64,000 nucleotides of DNA from Halobaculum halobium (GTDB lineage Archaea; Halobacteriota; Halobacteria; Halobacteriales; Haloferacaceae). The notes under the pieces are model-generated. The model saw only the letters and a list, made by a program, of their open reading frames with translations. It did not search any database and was not told where the DNA came from. Positions 35,803 to 42,967 of the stretch are shown in pieces (the first letter of the stretch is position 1; every line of letters starts with the position of its first letter). The stretch spans positions 124,001 through 188,000 of the forward strand of contig NZ_CP126158.1 in the NCBI RefSeq assembly GCF_030127145.1, given 5' to 3'. Both the position numbers and the translations under genes were made by a program.

Positions 35803-36080
35803 TCCCCAAATGAACCGGGACCAATCAAATTAGTATACGTTTGTTACTTTACGATCTCTGGTGTAGTCCGCTCATAATTCGATTCTCGTTGTATTCTTGC
35901 TGTGAGAATTTAACCGGCTATCTTCTCCGATTCGCGTTCACTCTTGCAAACGACACATGTATTTTCCAGACGTAACTGGCGGTGATCAGTTCGCAATAGC
36001 TCTCTGCCGGCTGGTTCGTCGGTAGTCATCGAACCAACGCGTGGCATGCCAATAGCGCTGTTCGCCCGGGGTCGTCGTCC
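35803..36080. other. AT-richer spacer at the island edge
   Basis: These 278 bases are clearly lower in GC than the flanks. The part next to 35802 contains GTATAC and TTACTTTACG runs that fit the FkbM promoter (minus strand, about 30 bases before the start). No gene, terminal repeat or RNA is recognised in the remainder. Confidence 0.4.
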
Positions 36081-36959
36081 TCAGTCGTCCAGGTACTCGT
36101 CGACGAAGATGCCGACGCGCTCGCGCGTCTCCTCGGGGACGGCTTCGGCGGGCGTGTTGATCGTCCCCTCGAGCGAACCGTGCGCCTCGCAGTCCATCAC
36201 GTCGGGGAAGGTGCGGACGGCTTCCTCGACGGTCTCTTTGATCGCCTCCTCGTTGGCGGCGGCGTTCTCCAGCACCTCCTCCAGCGTCACCTCGGCGTCC
36301 TGCTTCCACACGTCGTAGTCGGTGACGCCGGCGACCGTCGCGTACGCCATCTCGGCCTCGCGCGCGAGCTTCGCCTCCGGGATGGCGGTCATTCCCACGA
36401 GGTCCCAGCCCTGGGACTTGTAGAACTCCGATTCGGCCTTGGTAGAGTACTGCGGCCCCTCGATACAGACGTACGTGCCCTCGTCGACCACGTCGGAGTC
36501 GGCGCCGAGGTCGTCGAGCGCGCGGTCGGCGGCGTCCGCGAGGTGTTCGGCGAGCTTCGGCGAGTACGGCCGTGTGAACGGCTGATGAACGACGATGCCG
36601 TCGCCGAAAAAGGAGAGGTCGCGGTGTTTCGTCCGGTCGTAGATCTGGTCCGGGATGACGATCGTCTGGGGCGGAAGTTCCTCCTTCAGCGAGCCGACGG
36701 CGTTGCTGGCGATGACGTACTCCACGCCGGCCTGTTTCAGCGCGTAGATGTTCGCCTTGTACGGGAGATCCGTGGGCGACCGCTGGTGGTCGGGCCCGTG
36801 GCGCGGGAGGAAGACGACCTCCCGCCCGGTCTCGCCGAACTCCCCGATCTCCAGGTCCGCGGAGGGTTCGCCGAAGGGCGTCGTCACGGACTCGGTGCGC
36901 GTGTTCCGCAGCGGGAGCGCCTCGTAGATACCGCTGCCGCCGATGAAGCCGATGGTCAT
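36081..36959 (-). CDS. mtnP: S-methyl-5'-thioadenosine phosphorylase
   Basis: A 292-residue nucleoside phosphorylase of the MTAP branch. It splits methylthioadenosine to adenine and methylthioribose-1-phosphate in methionine salvage. Motifs: GFIGGSGIYEALPL, then FLPRHGPDHQRSP for phosphate binding, YVIASNAVGSLKEELPP, the purine/ribose region VCIEGPQYSTKAESEFY, and GVTDYDVWKQDAE, where the Asp residues of TDYD contact the 6-amino group in MTAP enzymes. It is divergent from the mtaD deaminase gene with 124 bases between the starts. Confidence 0.92.
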   Translation of the reverse strand: MTIGFIGGSGIYEALPLRNTRTESVTTPFGEPSADLEIGEFGETGREVVFLPRHGPDHQRSPTDLPYKANIYALKQAGVEYVIASNAVGSLKEELPPQTIVIPDQIYDRTKHRDLSFFGDGIVVHQPFTRPYSPKLAEHLADAADRALDDLGADSDVVDEGTYVCIEGPQYSTKAESEFYKSQGWDLVGMTAIPEAKLAREAEMAYATVAGVTDYDVWKQDAEVTLEEVLENAAANEEAIKETVEEAVRTFPDVMDCEAHGSLEGTINTPAEAVPEETRERVGIFVDEYLDD

Positions 36960-37083
36960 GCGTGGCAGACGATTCTGGCGGTTCGGGGTAAAGAGGTGCG
37001 GATCCGAGCCGGGACCGACGACAGCGCGCCTCGCCTCCGATCCGTACGCCTTTGTACCACGGCGAGGGAGTCAACGCGGACCC

Positions 37084-38391
37084 ATGCTACTCGCCGGAAC
37101 CGTCGTCGCCGACCCGGAGACGGTCATCGAAGACGGCGCGGTCGTCGTCGAGGGCGACCGGATCGCCGCCGTCGGCGACGAGACCGCCCTCCGCGACCGC
37201 TACCCCGACCACGAACACCGAGCGTTCGGGATCGTCGCGCCCGGCGCGGTCGGGGCACACATCCACTCGGTGCAGTCGCTCGGCCGGGGGATCGCCGACG
37301 ACGCGGCGCTGCTCGACTGGCTGAACGATCACGTGCTCCCGATGGAGGCCGGCCTCGGGGCTGACGGGATGCGACTCGCAGCGGAGTTGGGGTACCTGGA
37401 GTGCATCGAGTCGGGCGTCACCACCGTGATCGACCACCTGTCTGTCCACCACGCGGCGGCCGCGCTCGAGGCGGCCGTCGACTCGGGGATCCGCGCTCGC
37501 GCCGGCAAGGTGCTGATGGACACGAACGCGCCGGACGGGCTCCGACAAGGGACCGAGCGCGCGCTCGCGGAGTCGGAGGGGCTGATCTGGAACTACCACG
37601 GGGCCGACGACGGCCGGATCCGCTACGCCGTCACCCCGCGCTTCGCCGTCACCTGCACCGACGAGTGCTTGCGCGGCTGTCGCGAGTTGGCGGACGCGTA
37701 CGACGGCGTCCGGATCCACACCCACGCCTCGGAGAACACCGACGAGATCGGCGTCGTGGAGGAGCGCACCGGCAGGCGAAACGTCGAGTACCTCCACGAG
37801 GTCGGCCTCACCGGCGACGACGTGATCCTCGCGCACTGCGTCCACACCGACGAGGCCGAGCGCGAGATCATCGCGGAGACCGGAACCCACGTCACGCACT
37901 GCCCCTCCTCGAACATGAAGCTCGCCTCCGGGATCGCACCCGTCGAGGACTACCTCGCGCGCAGCGTGAACGTCGCCCTCGGCAACGACGGCCCGCCGTG
38001 CAACAACACGCTCGACCCGTTCACCGAGCTCAAACAGGCGAGCCTGCTCGCGAAGGTCGACGCCCGCGACCCGACGGCGGTCGACGCCGCGACCGCGCTC
38101 CGGATGGCGACCCTGAACGGCGCGCGGGCGGCGGGCTTCGACCGCGTGGGCGCGCTCCGCGAGGGGTGGAAGGCCGACGTGATCGGCGTCGACACGGACC
38201 TCACCCGGGCGACGCCGGTCCACGACCCCGTGAGCCACCTCGTGTTCGCTGCCCACGGCGACGACGTCGCGTTCACCGCGGTCGACGGGGCGGTGCTGTA
38301 CGACGAGGAGCGAGGCGGGCACCAGACCCTCGACGCAGAGCGGGTCCGCCGCGAGGCGAACGCGTTCGACGTGCCCGGCCTCGACGCGTGA
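37084..38391 (+). CDS. mtaD: 5'-deoxyadenosine/methylthioadenosine deaminase family amidohydrolase
   Basis: A 435-residue amidohydrolase. The metal-binding HxH is in VGAHIHSVQSLGRG, and further ligands are in IRIHTHASENTDE and ILAHCVHTDEAE, with the catalytic Asp in VALGNDGPPCNNT. THCPSSNMKLASGIAPV is characteristic of the MtaD/SsnA-like group. It likely converts MTA, S-adenosylhomocysteine or 5'-deoxyadenosine to the inosine form. The neighbour mtnP uses the same pool, so the two genes mark alternative MTA fates. The ATG before LLAGTVVAD was chosen; the longer frame starts inside the mtnP promoter. Confidence 0.85.
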   Translation: MLLAGTVVADPETVIEDGAVVVEGDRIAAVGDETALRDRYPDHEHRAFGIVAPGAVGAHIHSVQSLGRGIADDAALLDWLNDHVLPMEAGLGADGMRLAAELGYLECIESGVTTVIDHLSVHHAAAALEAAVDSGIRARAGKVLMDTNAPDGLRQGTERALAESEGLIWNYHGADDGRIRYAVTPRFAVTCTDECLRGCRELADAYDGVRIHTHASENTDEIGVVEERTGRRNVEYLHEVGLTGDDVILAHCVHTDEAEREIIAETGTHVTHCPSSNMKLASGIAPVEDYLARSVNVALGNDGPPCNNTLDPFTELKQASLLAKVDARDPTAVDAATALRMATLNGARAAGFDRVGALREGWKADVIGVDTDLTRATPVHDPVSHLVFAAHGDDVAFTAVDGAVLYDEERGGHQTLDAERVRREANAFDVPGLDA

Positions 38392-38652
38392 GGCGACGAC
38401 AGTCGCGGGTCTCTCGACGGACGCGCTCGGACACACGTACCCGCCGGCGGCACCCACCGGGATCGTGACCCAAAACGACAGCGGGGAGGCGGCGAGCGCG
38501 ACGACCGGCGGGATCGCCAGCAGCGCCACGAACGACCACGACTCGGCGACACCGTCCGGATTGACGAGCCGAAACGGGACCATCAGCAGGGCGAACACGA
38601 GCCACGACAGGAGCGTGTTGGATGCACAGGCGTACCCGGCGCCGACGTTCAC
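38392..38652 (-). other. Possible GTG-started membrane ORF coupled to the Nudix gene, no stop before mtaD
   Basis: A GTG at 38652 overlaps the Nudix stop as GTGA and opens VNVGAGYACASNTLLSWLVF, then two hydrophobic spans (LVFALLMVPFRLV and FVALLAIPPVVALAASPLSF) and VTIPVGAAGGYVC. This reads like a real about 80-residue membrane protein. However, the frame does not stop in the spacer and runs on antisense into mtaD as basic, non-membrane sequence. It is either a gene that lost its end by a frameshift or a remnant. The given end is the mtaD border, not a true gene end. Confidence 0.45.
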
Positions 38653-39107
38653 TGTCCGCCGGTTCGCGCTCGTTCGGCCGCCTCGACGTAGCCGCGGGTG
38701 AACTCCGGAACGTCCTCTTCGCTGGCGATACGGTCGAGGGTGTACCAGTCCACGGCCGCGATCTCGTCGGGCGCAGCCGGATACGGCCCGCCAGCCTCGT
38801 GCGCTGCGAGACAGACGACGTTCAGACACGGATCGCCGGCGGCTAACTCGAACACGCCGCTCGTGACGACGGACGCGTCACCGACCTCGACGGCGACCTC
38901 CTCGCGGAGTTCCCGGCGGACGGTCGACTCGATGGCGCCGCCGTCGCCCCTGTCGTTGGGCGACAGTTCCATCGTGCCGCCCGGGAGTCCCAGCGTCCCG
39001 GGCGCGTGATCCTCGCCGGCGCCGCGCTCGATCAGGAGGTACTCCGGGTCGCCGTCGCGGAGGCGGTACACTGCGGCGTCGACGTTTACGACGTACCTGT
39101 CGGTCAT
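38649..39107 (-). CDS. Nudix hydrolase
   Basis: A 152-residue Nudix protein. The box starts GTLGLPGGTMELSPND and continues to STVRRELREEVAVEVGD, giving the G-x5-E-x7-REUxEExGU pattern with an acidic insertion after the first Glu. The N-terminal YVVNVDAAVYRL forms the first strand. It hydrolyses a nucleoside diphosphate linked to another moiety; the substrate is not predictable. Its TGA overlaps a GTG start of a possible downstream membrane ORF. Confidence 0.88.
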   Translation of the reverse strand: MTDRYVVNVDAAVYRLRDGDPEYLLIERGAGEDHAPGTLGLPGGTMELSPNDRGDGGAIESTVRRELREEVAVEVGDASVVTSGVFELAAGDPCLNVVCLAAHEAGGPYPAAPDEIAAVDWYTLDRIASEEDVPEFTRGYVEAAERARTGGQ

Positions 39108-39207
39108 GTGCTCGGATCACGGAGGTGCGGGAAAGCGGTTTGGTCGGCGTGTTTCGTGATACCACGCGTGAGAAGCGTTCAAGACCCACCTTCGCTTCGT
39201 AGGAGTC

Positions 39208-40647
39208 ATGAATGGGTCCCCCTCCTCAGCGCAGGCGTCGGATCTCGTCGAGGGCGACCTCCTCCGACCGATGCTGCGCGTCGCGTGGCCGTTAGTGTTG
39301 ATCCAACTGCTGCAGGTGATGTACAACGTCGCGGACACGTTCTGGCTCGGCCGGCTTTCGGCGGACGCGGTGGGCGCCCTCTCGCTGGCGTTCCCGATCG
39401 TCTTCTTGTTCATCAGCGTCGGCGGCGGCTTCACCGCGGCGGGGGCGATCCTCGTCGCCCAGCACACCGGCGCCAGCGCGGCCAGTTCGGGGAGCGCCCG
39501 GGAGGCGGGTAAAGTGGCGGGCACGGCCCTTGGGTTCGTAATGCTCGTGGCGTTGGTGCTTGGCGCGCTCGGCTACCTCGCCGTCGAGCCGGCGCTGTCG
39601 CTCATTCCGGCCAACGAGGCGACGGCGACGGACATCGTGCCGCTGGCGGCCGCGTACATGCGGGTGTTCTTCCTCGCGACGCCGTTCCTGTTCGGCTTCT
39701 TCGTGTTCGTCTCGCTGATGCGCGGCTACGGCGACACGCGCGCGCCGCTGCGGGTGATGGTCGTCTCCGTCGCGGTCAACGTCGCGCTCGATCCGTTCTT
39801 GATCTTCGGATGGGGACCGTTCCCGGCGCTCGGGATCGAGGGCGCCGCGTGGGCGACGCTGATCTCCCGCGCGATCGCGACGGTCGTCGGCTGGTACGTC
39901 CTGTTCGGGACGCCCGCGGGACCGGCGATCCGCCCCCGCGACTTGGTCCCCGACCTCGGGATCGTCCGGAAGGTGGTCAAACTCGGCGTCCCCTCGGCGC
40001 TGGAGCAGTCTGGCGTCTCGCTCGCGTTCGTCGTGTTGACGGCGCTCGTGGCGACGTTCCCGCCCGCCGTCGTCGCGGCGTACGGGCTTGGCAACCGGCT
40101 CATCTCGCTGGTGTTTCTGCCGGCGATGGGGCTGGCGCAGGCGACGAACACCGTCGTCGGGCAGAACCTCGGCGCGGAGAAGCCCGACCGTGCGTGGCGC
40201 GCCGTCCGTGCGGCCTTGGGCGTCGTGGTCGTCGTGATGGTCCCCGTGGCGCTCCTGACGGCGGCGTTCCCCACCCCCATCGTGGAGGTGTTCCTCCCGC
40301 CCGGGTCGCCCGACGCCGGCGAGACGATCGCCTACGCGTCGACGTATCTGCGGATCGCGTCCGCGATGTTCGTCTTCCTCGGTGTGTTCGAGATCTCGCG
40401 GGGCGCGTTCCGGGGCGCCGGCCGGACGACGACGGCGCTCGCGCTGTCGCTCGTGGCGGTGTGGCTCGTTCGCGTCCCCGTCACCTACGCCGCGGTGTTC
40501 GTGTACGACCTCGGCACGACGGGGATCTGGTGGGCGGTCGTCGCCGGCGACGTCGTCGGCGCGATCGCCGGGCTGGCGTGGCTCCTGCACGGGACGTGGA
40601 TGCGGTCGGTGGTGGAGCCACCGTCGGTCGTCCCTGCGGACGACTAA
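39208..40647 (+). CDS. MATE-family efflux transporter
   Basis: A 479-residue membrane protein with 12 hydrophobic segments in two MATE repeats. Repeat 1 opens RPMLRVAWPLVLIQLLQVMY and YNVADTFWLGRLSADAVGAL, the usual N-terminal MatE pattern; repeat 2 opens KLGVPSALEQSGVSLAFVVL, and GLAQATNTVVGQNLGA is the conserved second-repeat motif. The predicted role is Na+- or H+-driven export of drugs or metabolites. It is divergent from the Nudix gene. Confidence 0.9.
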   Translation: MNGSPSSAQASDLVEGDLLRPMLRVAWPLVLIQLLQVMYNVADTFWLGRLSADAVGALSLAFPIVFLFISVGGGFTAAGAILVAQHTGASAASSGSAREAGKVAGTALGFVMLVALVLGALGYLAVEPALSLIPANEATATDIVPLAAAYMRVFFLATPFLFGFFVFVSLMRGYGDTRAPLRVMVVSVAVNVALDPFLIFGWGPFPALGIEGAAWATLISRAIATVVGWYVLFGTPAGPAIRPRDLVPDLGIVRKVVKLGVPSALEQSGVSLAFVVLTALVATFPPAVVAAYGLGNRLISLVFLPAMGLAQATNTVVGQNLGAEKPDRAWRAVRAALGVVVVVMVPVALLTAAFPTPIVEVFLPPGSPDAGETIAYASTYLRIASAMFVFLGVFEISRGAFRGAGRTTTALALSLVAVWLVRVPVTYAAVFVYDLGTTGIWWAVVAGDVVGAIAGLAWLLHGTWMRSVVEPPSVVPADD

Positions 40648-40784
40648 CCGCCGCGTTCCGGTTCCGCGTCGGCCGTGGCCGTCCGGTACACCGCGGCGCC
40701 GGCGACGAGCGCGATCACGACCCCCGCGCCGATGCCGACGCCGGCGCCGATCGCCCGCGTCCGTCTCTCACTCGAGGGACGCAT
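40644..40784 (-). CDS. 46-residue single-helix membrane protein
   Basis: A short frame from ATG at 40784 to TAG at 40644, overlapping the MATE stop by four bases. The sequence opens MRPSSERRTRAIGAGVGIGA and continues with one hydrophobic helix (VVIALVAGAAVY) and a short acidic end. The basic-before-helix charge pattern fits a signal-anchor or small membrane protein. It fills an otherwise empty 211-bp spacer. No family is recognised. Confidence 0.55.
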   Translation of the reverse strand: MRPSSERRTRAIGAGVGIGAGVVIALVAGAAVYRTATADAEPERGG

Positions 40785-40858
40785 GACCCGTTCGCACGCG
40801 TCGCGGACGCTTCAGTAGGCGCCTCGTATGCGCCGCCGACAGGCCCGGTTCCGACCGG

Positions 40859-41815
40859 TCACACCAGAAGGCCGCTCTCCAACAGCGCGATCAGCCCCGT
40901 CAGCAGCGGGATGGATGCGAGCGTCGTCACGAGGATCACGGTGCTCACGTACTCGGGGACGGAGACGCCGCCGATCTCGAGGTCGTCGGCGAAGGCGCCC
41001 ACGAGGATGAGCGGCGTCACGGCAGCGGGCATCGCCGATTCGAGGACGAACACGCGCGCGACCGTCGCGTCCTGAAACCCGACAGCGAGCGCGATGGCGA
41101 CCGCGACCGCGGGCGCGACGGCCATCTTGAGGATCGAGGGGGTCGCCGCCTGCGAGAGCGCGGCCCCGTAGTCAGTTCGCGAGAGCTGGATCCCGAGGAT
41201 CAACAACATCACCGGAATGGACGAGTCGCCGACCAGTTGCAGCGTCTGCATCACGGTTCCGGCGGCGGGCGGGACGACGCCGAGCGCCCGCGCGCCGAGC
41301 GCGACCGGAACGGCCCACACGAGCGGGATTTTGAACACGCGCCGAACCCCCCGAAGGCCACCGCCGCCGCCGGCGCGGGAGGCGACGTACACGCCGACGG
41401 TGTAGATGAGCACCGACTGGATCGCGAGATACAGCACCGCCGCCGGACGGCCGCCGGCGGGGAACGCGAAGTCCGAGAGCGGAATCCCGTAGTTCCCGGA
41501 ATTGGGGAACGTCGCCGCGAGCACGAGCGCCGAGAGTCGGGGCTCCGACTCGCCGAGCAGCCGACCGACTCCCTCGGCGACGACGAGCATCCCGAGGACG
41601 TACGCCGTGACCGCGACCGTCATTCGGGCGATGGTGGCGCCCGAGAAGGCGGCGGTCGCGAGGCTGTGGAGCACGAGCGCGGGCGCGAGCACGTACACGA
41701 CGACCGTGTTTAGCGGGCCCGCATCGACGTCGCTTGCGCGTCCGAGCGCGAAGCCGACCGCTGCGACCGCGATGATGGGGAGGACCGCTCCCGCGAAGAT
41801 GTCGAGAAGCGCCAC
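40859..41815 (-). CDS. AEC-family (auxin efflux carrier-like) transporter
   Basis: A 318-residue protein from a GTG start, with 10 transmembrane helices in the AEC pattern. Key features are AGAVLPIIAVAAVGFALG at the N-terminus, ALVLAATFPNSGNYGIPLSD (the NxGNYGxP motif of the family), GDSSIPVMLLILGIQLS and MPAAVTPLILVGAFADD near the C-terminus. Bacterial members export malate or related anions. It ends 42 bases after the convergent-facing small membrane ORF and lies 12 bases downstream of the phosphoribosyltransferase gene, probably in one operon. Confidence 0.87.
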   Translation of the reverse strand: MALLDIFAGAVLPIIAVAAVGFALGRASDVDAGPLNTVVVYVLAPALVLHSLATAAFSGATIARMTVAVTAYVLGMLVVAEGVGRLLGESEPRLSALVLAATFPNSGNYGIPLSDFAFPAGGRPAAVLYLAIQSVLIYTVGVYVASRAGGGGGLRGVRRVFKIPLVWAVPVALGARALGVVPPAAGTVMQTLQLVGDSSIPVMLLILGIQLSRTDYGAALSQAATPSILKMAVAPAVAVAIALAVGFQDATVARVFVLESAMPAAVTPLILVGAFADDLEIGGVSVPEYVSTVILVTTLASIPLLTGLIALLESGLLV

Positions 41816-41827
41816 GCCGTCGGCGCG

Positions 41828-42544
41828 CTACTCCCCGTCGGCGTCGACGCCGTTGGTAAGCAGCCGGTAGCCGTCGGCGGTCTCGCGGATCACGTCGCGG
41901 CGCACCATCTCGTCGACGACCTCCTCGACGCGGTCCGGCTGGGCGATCTCCATCTCGATCCGGTCGATCCCGTGGAACTCCGCGAGGTGGTGGCGCACGT
42001 CCTCGACGGTGAACGCCTCGGCGTCGGCCTGCTCAATCGCGCCCGTCGTCAGATCGATCATGTCCTCGATGAAGTTCCAGGGGTACACCATCCACGTCCA
42101 CTCCTCGAGCTGTTCGCCGACGAAGTCGGGGTCGAACTCCGAGGTCTGGAGGAGCTGGAGCGTCGCCGTGCGCACCTCGCCGCAGTCGCGGTCGGCGACG
42201 TACTCGTGGGCTCGCTTGATCGACCCGCCGGTGTCGGCGATATCGTCGATGATGAGTACGTCTTTCCCCTGGACGCTGCCCTCGGGCATGGGGTACCGGA
42301 CGGTCGGTTCGCCGGACTTCTCGGCGGTGCCCACGTAGTGCTCCATCTTCAGGCTCGTGAGGTCGTTGAGCCCGAGGAAGTCGCAGATGCACCGCCCCGC
42401 GAACCAGCCGCCGCGCGCGAGCGCGACGACGACGTCCGGCTCGAAGTTCGCGGCCTTCACCTGATCGGAGACGTCCCGACAGAGTCCGTAGATGTACTCC
42501 CAATTCGTGACGGTGCAGTCGAAGTCGTCAGGGAGGTCGCTCAT
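41828..42544 (-). CDS. Purine-type phosphoribosyltransferase with C-terminal winged-helix-like domain
   Basis: A 238-residue protein. The PRTase domain (residues about 20-150) has VVVALARGGWFAGRCICDFL and the PRPP loop VLIIDDIADTGGSIKRAHEY, which is close to xanthine/hypoxanthine PRTases. WMVYPWNFIEDMI is a family-typical hood strand. Residues 165-235 form a winged-helix-like domain (FTVEDVRHHLAEFHGIDRIE and DEMVRRDVIRETADGYRLL). It may salvage purines or act as a nucleotide-sensing regulator. It is divergent from the dap operon. Confidence 0.82.
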   Translation of the reverse strand: MSDLPDDFDCTVTNWEYIYGLCRDVSDQVKAANFEPDVVVALARGGWFAGRCICDFLGLNDLTSLKMEHYVGTAEKSGEPTVRYPMPEGSVQGKDVLIIDDIADTGGSIKRAHEYVADRDCGEVRTATLQLLQTSEFDPDFVGEQLEEWTWMVYPWNFIEDMIDLTTGAIEQADAEAFTVEDVRHHLAEFHGIDRIEMEIAQPDRVEEVVDEMVRRDVIRETADGYRLLTNGVDADGE

Positions 42545-42654
42545 TACCGTGTCCTCGTGCCGGTGTTCGTATAAGGGTTTACAGCCGCGGTTGCGTGGGT
42601 TCGTTGCCGGGGCTCGACGACGGCGGGTCAGCAGCCCCGTCCGCCGGAGTGATC

Positions 42655-42720
42655 GTCGAGACGAGCGGAGTCACAAGTCGAGACGAGCGGAGTCACAAGT
42701 CGAGACGGGCGGGATCACAA
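42655..42720. repeat. Three 22-bp direct tandem repeats upstream of the dap promoter
   Basis: Units 42655-42676 and 42677-42698 are identical; unit 42699-42720 differs at two or three bases. Each starts GTCGAGACG and ends TCACAA. The array ends 22 bases before the TATA box of the dap operon. Twenty-two bases is two helical turns, so the repeats share one DNA face, as expected for activator or repressor sites. There are no spacers, so it is not a CRISPR array. Confidence 0.85.
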
Positions 42721-42742
42721 ATTCGGCCAACAGGGAAACGCC

Positions 42743-42748
42743 TTTACT
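42743..42748 (+). promoter_or_regulatory. TATA box of the dap operon
   Basis: TTTACT lies 24 to 29 bases before the ATG at 42772, the usual distance for a leaderless haloarchaeal transcript. This puts the transcription start at the leader ORF, not at dapA. Confidence 0.6.
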
Positions 42749-42771
42749 CGCGTCGGATCTGTACTTCGGTA

Positions 42772-42858
42772 ATGAGCGAGACGCCGACCTCGACGCGCGC
42801 CGTCGTCGTCGAGCCTTGCGTCCGCCCCGCCTTCTCAGCGAAACCGAAACGTGTGTGA
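42772..42858 (+). CDS. 28-residue leader ORF ahead of dapA with two late lysine codons
   Basis: A short frame opening MSETPTSTRAVVVEPCVRP and ending FSAKPKRV. It starts at the predicted transcription start, 109 bases upstream of the dapA stop-free leader. Both lysines are AAA codons near the end, which stand out in a GC-rich genome. Two alternative hairpins follow directly. This is the layout of a lysine-sensing leader peptide; whether it is translated is not known. Confidence 0.45.
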   Translation: MSETPTSTRAVVVEPCVRPAFSAKPKRV

Positions 42859-42861
42859 GAT

Positions 42862-42922
42862 CGCTCCCGGCCTGGCGTAGCGGCCGGTCGGGGGCGAGTT
42901 TCGGTCCGCCGTTCGCTCGCCC
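42862..42922 (+). promoter_or_regulatory. Two mutually exclusive hairpins in the dapA leader
   Basis: Hairpin 1 pairs CGCTCCCGGCC (42862-42872) with 42882-42896: an 8-bp outer stem including one G-U pair, a bulge, and a 3-bp inner stem. Hairpin 2 pairs GGGCGAG (42892-42898) with CTCGCCC (42916-42922), a perfect 7-bp stem. They share 42892-42896, so only one can form. Hairpin 1 begins 4 bases after the leader ORF stop. No T-run follows hairpin 2, so a classic intrinsic terminator is not clear. Confidence 0.4.
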
Positions 42923-42967
42923 GTACCCATCTGCGACAACCGACGAACTCACCCAGACACCACACCC

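Noticed and set aside
42655-42720. CRISPR-like array
   Set aside because: The three 22-bp units are directly adjacent with no spacers and there is no cas gene in the window.
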